The position numbers and the translations under genes were made by a program. 64,000 bases of DNA from Gemmatimonadota bacterium (lineage in GTDB: Bacteria; Gemmatimonadota; Gemmatimonadetes; Palauibacterales; Palauibacteraceae). The notes under the pieces were generated by a model. The model saw nothing but the letters and a program-made list of their open reading frames with translations, was not told the origin of the DNA and searched no databases. The stretch covers positions 1 through 64,000 of the forward strand of contig JAJEEM010000001.1 in the NCBI GenBank assembly GCA_022820995.1, in the 5' to 3' direction. Below, one piece after another: positions 16,391-26,536 of this stretch (within the stretch, counting starts at the first letter, position 1; each line of letters starts with the position of its first letter).

Positions 16391-18165
16391 TCTCCCGGGC
16401 CATTCTCGCGTTCGCCGTAGCGGTCGCGACGGCGTCTCCAACCGAGGTGCGGGAAGTGAGGATCGCGTCCGAGGGGACGGAAACCGAGATCACAGTGGTC
16501 GTCGGCGGACCGGCCACGCCCCGCCACATGATGCTCGCCAATCCTCCGCGGCTGCTTCTGGACATCGACGGTGTGAACCGGGGACTCGCGCGCCGCCACT
16601 ACGATCGGATCGACCGCGGCGGAGTTCTAGGCATGCGTTCCACCCAGTTTCGGCCCGAGACGGTGCGGCTCGTATTCGACCTCGATCGAGAAATCGCCTA
16701 CGGGGTAACCGCGGACTCCGGTGTCGTTCGCGTGACCTTTCTGAACCCCGGGCCGCCTTTCTCCCCCTGGTCGACTTCCGATGTCGTCGCGACATCCGAG
16801 GTCCGGGAAACGCCGCACGCCCCGCGGTCGCCACGGCCTCCCGAGCAGGCCCTGCCCCGGATCTCCGTCGTGTACGACAGCGCCAGCATGCTCGACGTGC
16901 TCGCCGGTTTCTCGGAGTTCGCGGACATCTCGGTTGTCCCGAACGGGGAAGTCGCATCCGTCGTCGTTCGAGGCATCGACATCCGGGACCAGCCGTGGGA
17001 TGTGGCGCTGAACGCGATCCTGTCGGCTCAGAACCTCGGCTGGCACAGGACCGAGAGCGGGATCATCGTCGTCGACTGGCTGGAGAACCTCCAGGCGCGG
17101 GATCAGCTGCTCAGCGAAACGCGCGTGATCCGGGTCAACTATGCGCAAGCGGACTCGGTGGCGGAGACGCTCCGACATCTGGCCACGCCCGACCGCGGCC
17201 AGGTTGTGTCGTTCTCCGGCAGCAACACCGTCATCGTGACCGACGCACCATCCGTCGTCGCGCGCATGGACACGATCGTTGCGGCGCTGGACCGCCGCCT
17301 CCCCCAGGTCGCGATCGAGGCGAAGATCGTGTTCGTTGATCGGACGAACGTACAGCAGATGGGGATTGTGTACGACCTCAAGGAACGCAACGGCGGCTTC
17401 GTGGAGCAGGGCATCAACGATCTCATCGCGGCGCCGGACCCCAACTCGCCGCCCCAGTTCGTCGACGTGGACGGCGATGGTACGGTCGATCAGGGGTTCG
17501 TCAGGCGGACGAACGAGACACTCGTGAGCCTGGGAGGCACGGCGGTCGCGGCGCTGGCGAACGCGAACGATCGCCCGATCGGGCCGGCGCTCCAGATCCT
17601 GACGGCCGTGGCGTTCGGCGAGTTCTCGTTGTTCTCGTTCCTCGAAGCGCTCGAGTCCCACCAGTTGTCGGACGTGCAGGCGGCGCCCTCCATCCGGGTC
17701 GTGGACCACGCGCATGCAAGGATCCAGGTGGGCGAACGCACCCCGATCAGGGTCCTGGAGCCGGGGGCCCAGACCGAGTCCGCGCGCGTCAACGTCGATT
17801 TCCAGGACACGGGGATCATTCTGGATGTCGTCCCGCACGTGACGAACAACAACCAGATCCGTTTGGAGCTGATGGCGGAGCGGTCCGGCCTCAAGCTCGG
17901 TCTGTCGGATGTGGGTTTCGTGTTCGAGAAACAGATCGGAGAGACGACCCTCCTGCTCGAGGACGGGGAGACGGCCGTCATCGGAGGACTCACGCTGAGC
18001 GAGGTAAGTCGGAGTCGGAGCGGCATTCCCGGCCTCATGGACCTTCCACTGCTCGGGGCCCTGTTCCGTAGCACGAAGGAGAATGAAGTGAAGCAGGACC
18101 TCATCATCCTCGTCACTCCTCACATCATTCGGCCCGTCTCCGGAAGCTCCGGGAGGGGCCCGTAG
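16387..18165 (+). CDS. pilQ: PilQ outer-membrane secretin
   Basis: This 592-residue protein forms the outer-membrane pore for the pilus. It has a signal sequence, one AMIN-type domain (~residues 20-110), an STN/N0 region (~160-215, ISVVYDSASMLDVLAGF), an N1-type secretin domain (~235-300, VIRVNYAQADSVAETLRHL) and the C-terminal secretin barrel (~420-590), including VNVDFQDTGIILDVVPHV, ETAVIGGL, GIPGLMDLPLLGALF and LIILVTPHII. With a single AMIN domain it is shorter than many PilQ proteins (~700). It ends the pil operon; aroC follows after 84 bases. Confidence 0.93.
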   Translation: MISRAILAFAVAVATASPTEVREVRIASEGTETEITVVVGGPATPRHMMLANPPRLLLDIDGVNRGLARRHYDRIDRGGVLGMRSTQFRPETVRLVFDLDREIAYGVTADSGVVRVTFLNPGPPFSPWSTSDVVATSEVRETPHAPRSPRPPEQALPRISVVYDSASMLDVLAGFSEFADISVVPNGEVASVVVRGIDIRDQPWDVALNAILSAQNLGWHRTESGIIVVDWLENLQARDQLLSETRVIRVNYAQADSVAETLRHLATPDRGQVVSFSGSNTVIVTDAPSVVARMDTIVAALDRRLPQVAIEAKIVFVDRTNVQQMGIVYDLKERNGGFVEQGINDLIAAPDPNSPPQFVDVDGDGTVDQGFVRRTNETLVSLGGTAVAALANANDRPIGPALQILTAVAFGEFSLFSFLEALESHQLSDVQAAPSIRVVDHAHARIQVGERTPIRVLEPGAQTESARVNVDFQDTGIILDVVPHVTNNNQIRLELMAERSGLKLGLSDVGFVFEKQIGETTLLLEDGETAVIGGLTLSEVSRSRSGIPGLMDLPLLGALFRSTKENEVKQDLIILVTPHIIRPVSGSSGRGP

Positions 18166-18249
18166 TTGCGGCCCCTGCCCCCGACGCATCCTTTTCCCGC
18201 CGTTGGAACAGCCGTTCGATGAGGAGAGAATCCACACGATGCCGACAGA

Positions 18250-19437
18250 ATGCTGAGGTGCCTGAGGCTGACCACGGCAGGCGAAACGCACGGCCCCGCC
18301 GTGGTCGCCGTGCTGGAGGGGATCCCCGCCGGACTGGCGCTCGAGCCCGACGATGTCGCGCGGGAACTCGCGCGCCGGCAGGGCGGGCACGGCCGCGGGG
18401 GCCGCATGAAGATCGAGAAGGATGAGGGCGAGATCTTCGGCGGCGTGCGCCTCGGGGAGACGCTGGGGTCTCCGGTCGCGGTCCGGATCCCGAACCGCGA
18501 CTTCAGAAACTGGGGCGTGGCGATGGCGGTCGAGGCGCCGGAGGTGGACGACGACGAACTCCTGCGCCGGGCGTACCTGCCCCGGCCGGGTCACGCTGAC
18601 CTCGCGGGAATGCTCAAGTACGGGCGGAAGGACGCGCGCGACATCCTCGAGCGGGCGAGCGCGCGGGAGACGGCCGCCCGCGTCGCTGCCGGGGCCGTCG
18701 CCAAGCGGCTGCTCGGCGAGTTCGGAGTGCGCGTCGCGAGTCACGTGGTGTCGATCGGTCCGGTGGAGGCGCCGCCGGCGCTGCCGCTGCCGCACGATCT
18801 CCTCTCCGTGGCCGACGCCTCGCCCGTGCGCTGCATCGACCCGGATGCGACCGCCGCGATGATCGACGCGATCGATGCCGCCCGCCGCGCCGGCGACTCG
18901 CTGGGAGGCGTGTTCGAGGTCGTCGCTCGCGGCGTGCCGGTGGGGCTCGGGAGTCACGTCACGTGGGAGACCCGCCTTGGCGGCCGGATCGGCGGCGCGA
19001 TGATGTCGATCCACGCGATGAAGGGCGTCGAGATCGGGATGGGATTCGAAGCCGCGCGCCTCCGCGGGTCCGATGTACACGACGAGATCGAACGGGATCC
19101 GGCGCGTCGCGAGAGCGGGGGCTACGCGCGGCGCCGGAACAACGCGGGAGGCCTGGAAGGGGGCATGTCGACGGGAGGCGACATCGTTGCACGCGTGGCG
19201 ATGAAGCCGCTCAGTTCGCTGCGCCGCCCCCTGGACAGCGTGGACATCCGGACCGGAGAACCCGCCAAGGCGTTCCTCGAGCGCAGCGATGTGTGCTCGG
19301 TGCCGGCCGCCGGGGTCGTCGGGGAGGCAATGATGGCGCTGGTGCTGGCGGACGCGTGGATCGAGAAGTTCGGCGGCGACAGCGTCGCGGAGATGCGGTC
19401 CAACGTGGAGAGCTATCTCGCCCGGCTCGGGACGTGA
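18250..19437 (+). CDS. aroC: Chorismate synthase
   Basis: This 395-residue enzyme converts 5-enolpyruvylshikimate-3-phosphate to chorismate using reduced FMN. Visible signatures are LRLTTAGETHGPA at the N-terminus, RRQGGHGRGGRM, RPGHADLAG..KYG with RDILERASARETAARVA (signature 2), and ARRRNNAGGLEGGMSTGGDI. A five-codon open frame (18239-18256: ATG, four codons, TGA) overlaps the ATG by 7 bases, and the AGGAG site lies upstream of both. aroK follows immediately, so these two shikimate-pathway genes form a unit. Confidence 0.96.
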   Translation: MLRCLRLTTAGETHGPAVVAVLEGIPAGLALEPDDVARELARRQGGHGRGGRMKIEKDEGEIFGGVRLGETLGSPVAVRIPNRDFRNWGVAMAVEAPEVDDDELLRRAYLPRPGHADLAGMLKYGRKDARDILERASARETAARVAAGAVAKRLLGEFGVRVASHVVSIGPVEAPPALPLPHDLLSVADASPVRCIDPDATAAMIDAIDAARRAGDSLGGVFEVVARGVPVGLGSHVTWETRLGGRIGGAMMSIHAMKGVEIGMGFEAARLRGSDVHDEIERDPARRESGGYARRRNNAGGLEGGMSTGGDIVARVAMKPLSSLRRPLDSVDIRTGEPAKAFLERSDVCSVPAAGVVGEAMMALVLADAWIEKFGGDSVAEMRSNVESYLARLGT

Positions 19438-19438
19438 C

Positions 19439-20014
19439 GTGTCGGGCGTGCCCCGAAGGATCTGGCTCGTCGGCCTGTCCGGGGCGGGGAAGAGCACGAT
19501 AGGTCCCCTCCTCGCGCGACGGCTGGGGTATCGCTATGTGGATCTCGACCGCGAGGTCGAGGAACTGGCCGGGGAGACGATCCCTCGGCTGTTTCGCGTC
19601 GGCGGGGAAGCCGGGTTCCGACGGATCGAGGCCAGGGCCGCGTCCCGGGCGGCGCGGGAAACGGACGTCGTCGTGGCGACCGGGGGCGGGTGGATGGCGC
19701 GCCGGGACATCGACCGCACGTCCGGCGGCCGCGTGCGCATCTGGTTGCGCGTACGCCCCGAGACCGCGATCCATCGCCTCTCCCGGGAGGGCGCCGAGGC
19801 GCGGCCGCTTCTGGCCGGACCCGACCCCGCGGCCGCGCTCGCCACGCTGCTCGCGGCGCGGGAGGCCGCTTACGCGGAGGCCGAAGTGGTACTGGAGACG
19901 GATGGACGGGAACCGGAAGATGTCGTGGAGTTGGCGCTGAGCAGTCTGCGGCGTTTCGCCGCCCGTCCCCCGGCGGACAGCGAAGGACGAACGGAAGGAC
20001 AACAGGAGAATTGA
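19439..20014 (+). CDS. aroK: Shikimate kinase
   Basis: This 191-residue enzyme phosphorylates shikimate with ATP. It has Walker A GLSGAGKST, the DLDREVEELAG segment with the shikimate-binding DxD pattern, FRVGGEAGFRRIEARA (the F..GE..FR..E motif), VVATGGGW, and a lid region with SREGAEARPLL. GTG start, 1 base after the aroC stop. The C-terminal ~20 residues are an unstructured acidic/polar tail. Confidence 0.93.
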   Translation: MSGVPRRIWLVGLSGAGKSTIGPLLARRLGYRYVDLDREVEELAGETIPRLFRVGGEAGFRRIEARAASRAARETDVVVATGGGWMARRDIDRTSGGRVRIWLRVRPETAIHRLSREGAEARPLLAGPDPAAALATLLAAREAAYAEAEVVLETDGREPEDVVELALSSLRRFAARPPADSEGRTEGQQEN

Positions 20015-20024
20015 GAGACCGCCC

Positions 20025-22580
20025 GTGAATCTCGTCATCGTGGAGTCGCCCGCGAAGGCCCGCACCCTGGAGTCGTACCTCGGGGCCGGCTTCAGCGTGC
20101 AGGCATCCGTCGGGCACGTCCGGGACCTCCCCAGGAGCGGCCTCGGCGTCGACGTCGAAAAGGGGTTCGAGCCGGAGTACGTCACGATCGAGGGAAAGGA
20201 ACCCGTCCTCCGGAAGCTGCGCGCCGCGGCGGCGAAGGCGGATTCCATCCTTCTCGCCACGGACCCCGACCGGGAGGGCGAGGCGATCGCGTACCATATC
20301 GTGGAGGCCCTGACCGCGCGGAAGCGGTCGCTTCGGGAGCGCTTCCACCGCATCACGTTCAACGAAATCACGAAGAGTGCCGTGCTCGAGGCGCTCGAGC
20401 GGCCGGGAGAGATCGACCTCCCCCGCATCGAGGCCCAGCAGGCGCGCAGGATTCTGGATCGTCTCGTCGGGTACAGGGTCTCCCCGCTCTTGTGGAAGAA
20501 GATCAGGCCCGGACTCTCCGCGGGGCGCGTGCAGTCGGTCGCCGTCCGCCTGCTCGTGGAGCGCGAACGGGAGCGGCGCGCCTTCCGGAGCGGCGCCTGG
20601 TGGCGGCTGCGCGCGCACCTCGCCGCGGACGGCGGCGCCTTCACCGCCCATCTGGCTGCGCTCGACGGCGTGGCGATCGCGACGGGGCGGGATTTCGATG
20701 AGCGCACCGGCGCCCTCAAGTCCGGCCGCAAGGTCGTCCTGCTGGACCGGGAACGCGCCGAGGCGCTCCGCGCGAGGTTGGCCGACGCGACCTTCACGGT
20801 CGTCCGCCTGCAGGAGAAGCGCTCGAAGCGGAGCCCGTATCCTCCGTTCACGACGGCGACCCTGCAGCAGGAGGCCAACCGCAAGCTGAACCTCGGGGCC
20901 CGGGAGACCATGCGGATCGCCCAGGCGCTCTACGAGGCCGGCCGCATCACCTACATGAGGACCGATTCCGTCACCCTCTCCGAAGCCGCGATCACGGCGA
21001 TTCGAAGCCGCGTGGCGACCCGGTACGGGGAGGAATACCTGAGCCCGGCCCCACGGCGCTACAAGACGAAGTCCCGCTCGGCGCAGGAGGCCCACGAGGC
21101 GATTCGCCCGGCCGGCACCGACATGCGGACGGCCGATGAACTCGGACTCTCCGGCCGGCAGAAGGCGCTCTACGAACTGATCTGGAGACGCGCCGTCGCG
21201 ACGCAGATGGCGGATGCCCGGCTGCGGCACCTGAACGTCCAGGTGGATGCGGAAGAGGCGCGCTTCCGCGCCGCGGGGAAGGTGATCGAGTTCCCCGGCT
21301 TCTTCCGCGCCTACGTCGAAGGCTCGGACGACCCGGATGCGGCGCTGGAGAACCAGGAAACGATTCTCCCCGACATGCGGGAGGGTCAGACGCTCGAGAA
21401 CCGCAGGCTGGAGAGTCGAAAGCACGAGACGAAGCCGCCCCCCCGCTTCACCGATGCGGCGCTCGTGAAGGAACTGGAGGCGGATGGAATCGGGCGTCCA
21501 TCCACGTACGCCGCCATCATCTCGACCGTCGTCGATCGAGGGTACGCGGTGCGGCAGAACAAGCAACTCGTCCCCACCTTCATCGCCTTCGCGGTGACCG
21601 GTCTCCTGGAGGATCACTTTCCGAATCTCGTCGACACCGGGTTCACGTCCGAGATGGAGGAGGCGCTGGACGAAATCGCCCGCGGCAACGTGGACTGGCG
21701 TGCCTACCTCGGGGAGTTCTACAGCGGGGGAGAAGGTCTCGAGGCGCGACTTGTCGAGCGCGAAGCGGCCATCGACCCGCGCGAGGCCTCGACGGTGCAA
21801 CTCCAGGACCTCACGCCCCGCGTGCGGATCGGCCGCTACGGGCCGTTCCTCGAACTCGAGCGCAACGGCGACCGGCTCACCGCGTCACTGCCCGACGACG
21901 TCGCCCCGGCCGACCTCAGCGAGGAGCAGGCGATCGATCTCCTCCGGAAACGGGCGGAAGGTCCGGATCGTCTGGGGGAGGACCCCGATTCCGGCGAGGC
22001 CATCTATCTCATGGAGGGGCGCTTCGGCCCCTACGTGCAGCGAGGCGAGAGGACGGACGGGAAGAAGCCGAAACGCGCGTCCCTCCCGAAGAACGTTGGG
22101 CCCGAGGATGTGTCGCTGGCGACGGCGCTCAAGCTGCTTGCAATGCCGGCCCCGCTCGGCCCGCACCCGGAGAGCGGCGATCCGGTGAAGGTGGGAATCG
22201 GGCGCTATGGTCCATACGTCGTCCACCAGCGGGACTATCGCTCGCTGACGGAGAACGACGACCCGCTCGAAATCACGTTCGAGCGCGCCATGGAACTGCT
22301 TTCCGCGCCCAAGACGCGGGGTCGCCGGGCGAGCGCCACGCCGCTGCGGGAAGTCGGCGCGCACCCGGATGACGGCGAGTCGATCGCGATCTACAAGGGT
22401 CGCTACGGTCCCTACGTGAAGCACGGCAAGACGAACGCTTCGCTGCCGAAGGGGACGGAACCCGACGAGGTGACGCTGGACGTGGCGCTGGACCTGCTGA
22501 AGAAGCGGAAGGAGCGCGACGCGACCAGAAAGCCGGGGGGGCGGCGCGGCGGCCCCCGCAGGAAGTCGTCGAAAAAATGA
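20025..22580 (+). CDS. topA: DNA topoisomerase I
   Basis: This 851-residue type IA topoisomerase relaxes negative supercoils. The Toprim domain starts at the N-terminus (MNLVIVESPAKARTLESYL; TDPDREGEAIAYHI), and the catalytic Tyr310 lies in GRITYMRTDS. After the core, from ~residue 590, come repeated 'RIGRYGPFLE'-type C-terminal modules (four copies: RIGRYGPFLE, MEGRFGPYVQ, GIGRYGPYVV, YKGRYGPYVK) and a Lys/Arg-rich tail. There are no four-Cys zinc fingers, as in several non-proteobacterial TopA proteins. GTG start. Its stop overlaps the xerC ATG. Confidence 0.95.
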   Translation: MNLVIVESPAKARTLESYLGAGFSVQASVGHVRDLPRSGLGVDVEKGFEPEYVTIEGKEPVLRKLRAAAAKADSILLATDPDREGEAIAYHIVEALTARKRSLRERFHRITFNEITKSAVLEALERPGEIDLPRIEAQQARRILDRLVGYRVSPLLWKKIRPGLSAGRVQSVAVRLLVERERERRAFRSGAWWRLRAHLAADGGAFTAHLAALDGVAIATGRDFDERTGALKSGRKVVLLDRERAEALRARLADATFTVVRLQEKRSKRSPYPPFTTATLQQEANRKLNLGARETMRIAQALYEAGRITYMRTDSVTLSEAAITAIRSRVATRYGEEYLSPAPRRYKTKSRSAQEAHEAIRPAGTDMRTADELGLSGRQKALYELIWRRAVATQMADARLRHLNVQVDAEEARFRAAGKVIEFPGFFRAYVEGSDDPDAALENQETILPDMREGQTLENRRLESRKHETKPPPRFTDAALVKELEADGIGRPSTYAAIISTVVDRGYAVRQNKQLVPTFIAFAVTGLLEDHFPNLVDTGFTSEMEEALDEIARGNVDWRAYLGEFYSGGEGLEARLVEREAAIDPREASTVQLQDLTPRVRIGRYGPFLELERNGDRLTASLPDDVAPADLSEEQAIDLLRKRAEGPDRLGEDPDSGEAIYLMEGRFGPYVQRGERTDGKKPKRASLPKNVGPEDVSLATALKLLAMPAPLGPHPESGDPVKVGIGRYGPYVVHQRDYRSLTENDDPLEITFERAMELLSAPKTRGRRASATPLREVGAHPDDGESIAIYKGRYGPYVKHGKTNASLPKGTEPDEVTLDVALDLLKKRKERDATRKPGGRRGGPRRKSSKK

Positions 22581-23545
22581 CCCGAACGTCCGCGCCCGCC
22601 GATGCGCGAGCGCGAGCCCGGCGCGCGTGGGTCGAAGACTTCCTTCGCTACGCCCGTGACGAGCGCCGGCTGTCCCCTGCGACAGTGTCCGCGTACCGCC
22701 GTGATCTCGGCCAGTTCGAGATCTTCATGAACGAGCACCGGGGAACGGACGGCTGGGGTTGGGGGGATGTGGATCGCGTGGACATCAGATCCTTCATGGG
22801 AGCGCTCGAGTTGGGCGGCCGGACGCGCCGCCCACGGCGCCGGTTGAAGCGTTCCTCGATCGCCCGCAAGCTCGCCGCCGTGCGCGCCTACTTCGCCTTC
22901 CTCCAGCGCACGGACCGCGTGGAGTCCAGCCCGGCGCTGCTGATCCGCACGCCGCGGAAGGACCGGACGCTGCCCTCCTTTCTGAGCGAGGAGGACGCCC
23001 GCGAACTGCTCGACTCCGCCGGCGAGGCGGCGCGTAGGGACGGATCCGCGGTGGCGCTCCGCCGCTGGGCCCTCCTCGAGTTGCTCTACTCGTGCGGGCT
23101 GCGCCTGGCGGAGGTGCACGGTCTCGATGTGACCGCCGTGGATCGCGGCGCCGGGCAGGTACGCGCTCTCGGCAAGGGCGGCAAGGAGCGCGTCGTCCCG
23201 CTCGGCCGGCGCGCCTCGGAGGCCCTCGGCGCCTATTTCGGAGAGCGGGGGGAAAGCGCCTCCCGCGCCGCGTTCCTCTCCGTTCGCGGCACCCGCCTCT
23301 CGCGGCGGCAGATCCAGCGCGACGTGACGGCCCAACTCGCGCGGGTCGCGGACGGCGAGCGGCTGACGACCCATTCGCTGCGCCACTCCTTCGCGACCCA
23401 CCTTCTCGACCGGGGGGCGGACCTCGTCTCCGTGAAGGAGATGCTGGGGCACGCGAGCCTGAGCACGACCCGGGTCTACACGCACACATCCGTGGACCGC
23501 CTCAAGCGCGTACACTCCCGGGCCCATCCGCGCGGGGGAGAATGA
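22577..23545 (+). CDS. xerC: Tyrosine recombinase XerC/XerD-type
   Basis: This 322-residue recombinase has an N-terminal SAM-like core-binding domain ([22 protein letters not shown]) and a catalytic domain with Arg in [14 protein letters not shown], Lys in [32 protein letters not shown], and the Tyr nucleophile in STTRVYTH. It would resolve chromosome dimers at dif. The topA-xerC-hslV-hslU order is a known housekeeping arrangement, which argues against a mobile-element integrase. An insert of ~12 basic residues ([12 protein letters not shown]) sits in the N-terminal domain. Confidence 0.92.
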   Translation: MTRTSAPADARARARRAWVEDFLRYARDERRLSPATVSAYRRDLGQFEIFMNEHRGTDGWGWGDVDRVDIRSFMGALELGGRTRRPRRRLKRSSIARKLAAVRAYFAFLQRTDRVESSPALLIRTPRKDRTLPSFLSEEDARELLDSAGEAARRDGSAVALRRWALLELLYSCGLRLAEVHGLDVTAVDRGAGQVRALGKGGKERVVPLGRRASEALGAYFGERGESASRAAFLSVRGTRLSRRQIQRDVTAQLARVADGERLTTHSLRHSFATHLLDRGADLVSVKEMLGHASLSTTRVYTHTSVDRLKRVHSRAHPRGGE

Positions 23546-24111
23546 AGAGAATGATACGAGCCACGACGATCCTCTGCGTTCGGGTCGGGGGTGAGGTCGC
23601 GATGGCGGGCGACGGCCAGGTGACCATGGGAGAAACCGTCGTCAAGGCGAAGGCGAGCAAGCTCCGCACGATGCGCGACGGCCGCATCCTGGCGGGCTTC
23701 GCCGGCGGCGTCGCCGATGCGCTCACCCTGTTCGAGAAGTTCGAGGCGCAACTCGAACGCTACCCTCGCCACCTCACCCGCGCGGCCGTGGAACTCGCGA
23801 AGGAGTGGCGGAGCGACCGTTATCTTCGGCGGCTCGAGGCGCTGCTGGCCGTCGCCGACCGGGAGACGAGCCTGCTGATTGCCGGGACGGGAGAGGTCAT
23901 CGAACCGGACGACGGCATTCTCGCGCTCGGTTCCGGAGGGCCGCACGCGCTCGCCGCCGCGCGGGCCCTCGCCCGCCGGACGGATTTGCCGGCCGCGGAG
24001 GTGGCGCGGCAGGCCCTCGAGATCGCGGCGGAGATCTGCGTGTACACGAACCGGGAGATCACCGTGCTCGAACTCCCGGGCAACGCCGACAGCAACGGGA
24101 ACGATACATGA
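23542..24111 (+). CDS. hslV: ATP-dependent protease peptidase subunit HslV
   Basis: This 189-residue threonine protease forms the proteolytic core of HslVU. After a short propeptide (MKRMIRA), the TTILCVR segment carries the N-terminal catalytic Thr. [22 protein letters not shown] and [25 protein letters not shown] follow the family closely. Starts and stops overlap xerC and hslU by 4 bases each, so the three are cotranslated. Confidence 0.95.
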   Translation: MKRMIRATTILCVRVGGEVAMAGDGQVTMGETVVKAKASKLRTMRDGRILAGFAGGVADALTLFEKFEAQLERYPRHLTRAAVELAKEWRSDRYLRRLEALLAVADRETSLLIAGTGEVIEPDDGILALGSGGPHALAAARALARRTDLPAAEVARQALEIAAEICVYTNREITVLELPGNADSNGNDT

Positions 24112-25592
24112 CGACGAGCGATGGCGGTCAGGTGACGCACCGCCCCGACATCAGCCCCGCCCCGGATCCCGGCGACCCCGGCATCGCGGCGGCGCTCACC
24201 CCGCGACAGATCGTCGAGGAACTCGACCAGTACATCATCGGACAGGACGAGGCGAAAAAGGCCGTCGCGATCGCGCTCCGCAACCGCTGGCGCCGGCAGA
24301 ACGTCGACGAAGGGATGCGCGAGGAGATCCTCCCCAACAACATCATCCTCATCGGCCCGACCGGCGTGGGGAAGACCGAGATCGCCCGCCGCCTCTCGCG
24401 GCTCGCCGGGGCTCCGTTCATCAAGGTCGAGGCCTCGAAGTTCACCGAAGTGGGCTACGTCGGCCGCGACGTGGAATCGATGATCCGCGACCTCCTCGAG
24501 ATCGCGATCAAGCTCGTGCGCGAGGAGCAGGAGGCACGGCACGGAGAGGTCGCCGACCGGCGGGTCGAGGAGCGTCTCCTCGACCTCCTTCTCCCTCCCG
24601 TGGCGGAGGGCGAGCCCGCGGCGGGTTCCGGCGGGGGCGCGCAGCGGCAGTTCGTCGTCTCGCTCGCGGGACAGGCCTCCGAGACCCGCTCCGACGAGCC
24701 TTCCGAGCAGCGCAAGCAGCGCACGCGAGAGAAGCTCCGCGGCCTCCTGCGCGACGGCATGCTCGATGAGCGGGAAGTCGAAGTCGAGGTCAGCGACAGC
24801 GCGATCCCGATGCTCGATGTGGGAGGCGGCATGGAGGGCGTGGACTTCAACGTCGGGGAGGTCCTCAAGGGGGTACTGCCGAAGAAGACGCGCCGCCGCC
24901 GGGTCACGGTCGCGGACGCCCACCGGATCCTTCGCTCCGAGGAACTCGCGAACCTGGTGGACATGGAGGAAGTCACGGAGCAGGCGCTCCGCCGGACCGA
25001 GAGCATGGGAATCGTCTTCCTCGACGAGATCGACAAGGTCGCCGGGAAGCACCGCGGCTCCGGACCCGACGTTTCGCGCGAGGGCGTGCAGCGCGACCTC
25101 CTGCCCATCGTCGAGGGATCCACGGTCAAGACGCGGCACGGGATGGTTCGCACGGACCACATCCTGTTCATCGCCGCCGGGGCCTTCCACATCGCGAAGC
25201 CCTCGGACCTGATTCCCGAACTGCAGGGCCGGTTCCCGATCCGCGTGGAACTCGAGAGTCTGGACGCGGAGGCGTTCACGCGCATCCTCCAGGAACCTCG
25301 CTACGCCCTCCTTCAGCAGTACCAGGCGCTCGTGGAGACAGAGTCCGCCCGGCTCGAGTTCGAGGAGAGCGCGGTCCGCGAGATCGCCCGCATCGCCAGC
25401 CACGTGAACGAGAGGACGGAGAACATCGGCGCCCGGCGTCTCCACACCGTGCTCAGCACGCTTCTCGAGAAGATCCTCTTCGATCTTCCGGAAGCCCGGG
25501 CGAACGAGACGATCACCGTCGATGCGGACTTCGTGCAGGATCGCCTGTCACGCATCGCGGACGACGAAGACCTGAGACGGTATATCCTCTGA
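24108..25592 (+). CDS. hslU: HslU ATPase subunit of HslVU
   Basis: This 494-residue AAA+ unfoldase has Walker [15 protein letters not shown], the [14 protein letters not shown] pore-loop region, an inserted I-domain (~residues 150-270, low complexity in the middle), Walker [12 protein letters not shown], and a C-terminus ending EDLRRYIL, whose tail docks into HslV. The N-terminus has a ~25-residue Pro/Asp-rich extension before [28 protein letters not shown] overlap with hslV. Confidence 0.96.
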   Translation: MTTSDGGQVTHRPDISPAPDPGDPGIAAALTPRQIVEELDQYIIGQDEAKKAVAIALRNRWRRQNVDEGMREEILPNNIILIGPTGVGKTEIARRLSRLAGAPFIKVEASKFTEVGYVGRDVESMIRDLLEIAIKLVREEQEARHGEVADRRVEERLLDLLLPPVAEGEPAAGSGGGAQRQFVVSLAGQASETRSDEPSEQRKQRTREKLRGLLRDGMLDEREVEVEVSDSAIPMLDVGGGMEGVDFNVGEVLKGVLPKKTRRRRVTVADAHRILRSEELANLVDMEEVTEQALRRTESMGIVFLDEIDKVAGKHRGSGPDVSREGVQRDLLPIVEGSTVKTRHGMVRTDHILFIAAGAFHIAKPSDLIPELQGRFPIRVELESLDAEAFTRILQEPRYALLQQYQALVETESARLEFEESAVREIARIASHVNERTENIGARRLHTVLSTLLEKILFDLPEARANETITVDADFVQDRLSRIADDEDLRRYIL

Positions 25593-25618
25593 ACGGAGAC
25601 CCGAGGACTCACGAAGCC

Positions 25619-26536
25619 ATGGACCGGACCCGACACTTTCTCTCGATCGCCGACTGGTCGCCCGAGCGGCTGCGCGAGGCCCTCGATCTCGCCGACCGCC
25701 TCAAGGCCGATCCCGACGCGGCGGGCCGTCCCCTCACCGGGAAGACGCTCGCCATGATCTTCACCAAGAGTTCGACCCGCACCCGGGTCTCCTTCCAGGT
25801 GGGGACGCACCAACTGGGCGGGCAGGCGCTCTTCCTCTCCTCGCGCGACATCCAGATCGGTCGCGGGGAACCGCTCTCCGATACGGCCCGGGTCCTGTCG
25901 CGCTTCGTGCACGGGATCATGATCCGGACGTTCGCGCAGGCTGATGTAGAGGCGCTGGCCGAGCACGGTTCGATTCCCGTCATCAACGGACTCACGGACC
26001 TGCTGCACCCGTGCCAGATCATGGCGGACCTGCAGACCGCGCGCGCGGAGTTCGGCCCCGACCTCTCGGGACGGACCGTCGCCTGGATCGGCGACGGCAA
26101 CAACGTCGCGAACTCGTGGTTGAACGCGGCGGCGAAGCTCGGCTTCCGGCTCCGCCTCGCCTGTCCCGAGGGCTACGATCCCGACCCTGCGATCCTCGCC
26201 GACGCGGGCCGCGCGACCCAGGTCGACCTCTGCCGGGCCCCCGCGGAGGCGGCCGAGGGGGCGCACGTCGTGACGACGGATGTCTGGGCCTCGATGGGAC
26301 AGGAGGAGGAAGCCGCCGAACGTGCGCGGGCCTTCGAAGGATACCATGTGGGCGCGGAGATCATGGCCCGGGCCGCCGCCGATGCGATCTTTCTCCACTG
26401 CCTCCCCGCCCACCGCGGTGAGGAGGTCGCCGCCGAAGTCATCGACGGGCCGGCGTCTCGCGTGTGGGACGAGGCGGAGAACCGGCTCCACTCGCAGAAG
26501 GCGATCCTCGCCATGCTCATGGGAGCCGCATCGTGA
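25619..26536 (+). CDS. argF: Ornithine carbamoyltransferase
   Basis: This 305-residue enzyme makes citrulline from ornithine and carbamoyl phosphate in arginine synthesis. It shows the carbamoyl-phosphate motif [10 protein letters not shown], the HPCQIMADL motif, [10 protein letters not shown] for ornithine binding, and [11 protein letters not shown] with the catalytic Cys. Complete and standard length. No other arginine genes are adjacent; its stop overlaps the gcvT GTG start (GTGA). Confidence 0.95.
   Translation: MDRTRHFLSIADWSPERLREALDLADRLKADPDAAGRPLTGKTLAMIFTKSSTRTRVSFQVGTHQLGGQALFLSSRDIQIGRGEPLSDTARVLSRFVHGIMIRTFAQADVEALAEHGSIPVINGLTDLLHPCQIMADLQTARAEFGPDLSGRTVAWIGDGNNVANSWLNAAAKLGFRLRLACPEGYDPDPAILADAGRATQVDLCRAPAEAAEGAHVVTTDVWASMGQEEEAAERARAFEGYHVGAEIMARAAADAIFLHCLPAHRGEEVAAEVIDGPASRVWDEAENRLHSQKAILAMLMGAAS

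Noticed and set aside
16627-19497. 956-codon open frame antisense to pilQ and aroC
   Set aside because: Spans two well-supported genes on the opposite strand; no recognisable protein features.
22577-23545. Tyrosine recombinase as an element integrase
   Set aside because: Position between topA and hslV with 4-base overlaps marks it as the housekeeping Xer recombinase.
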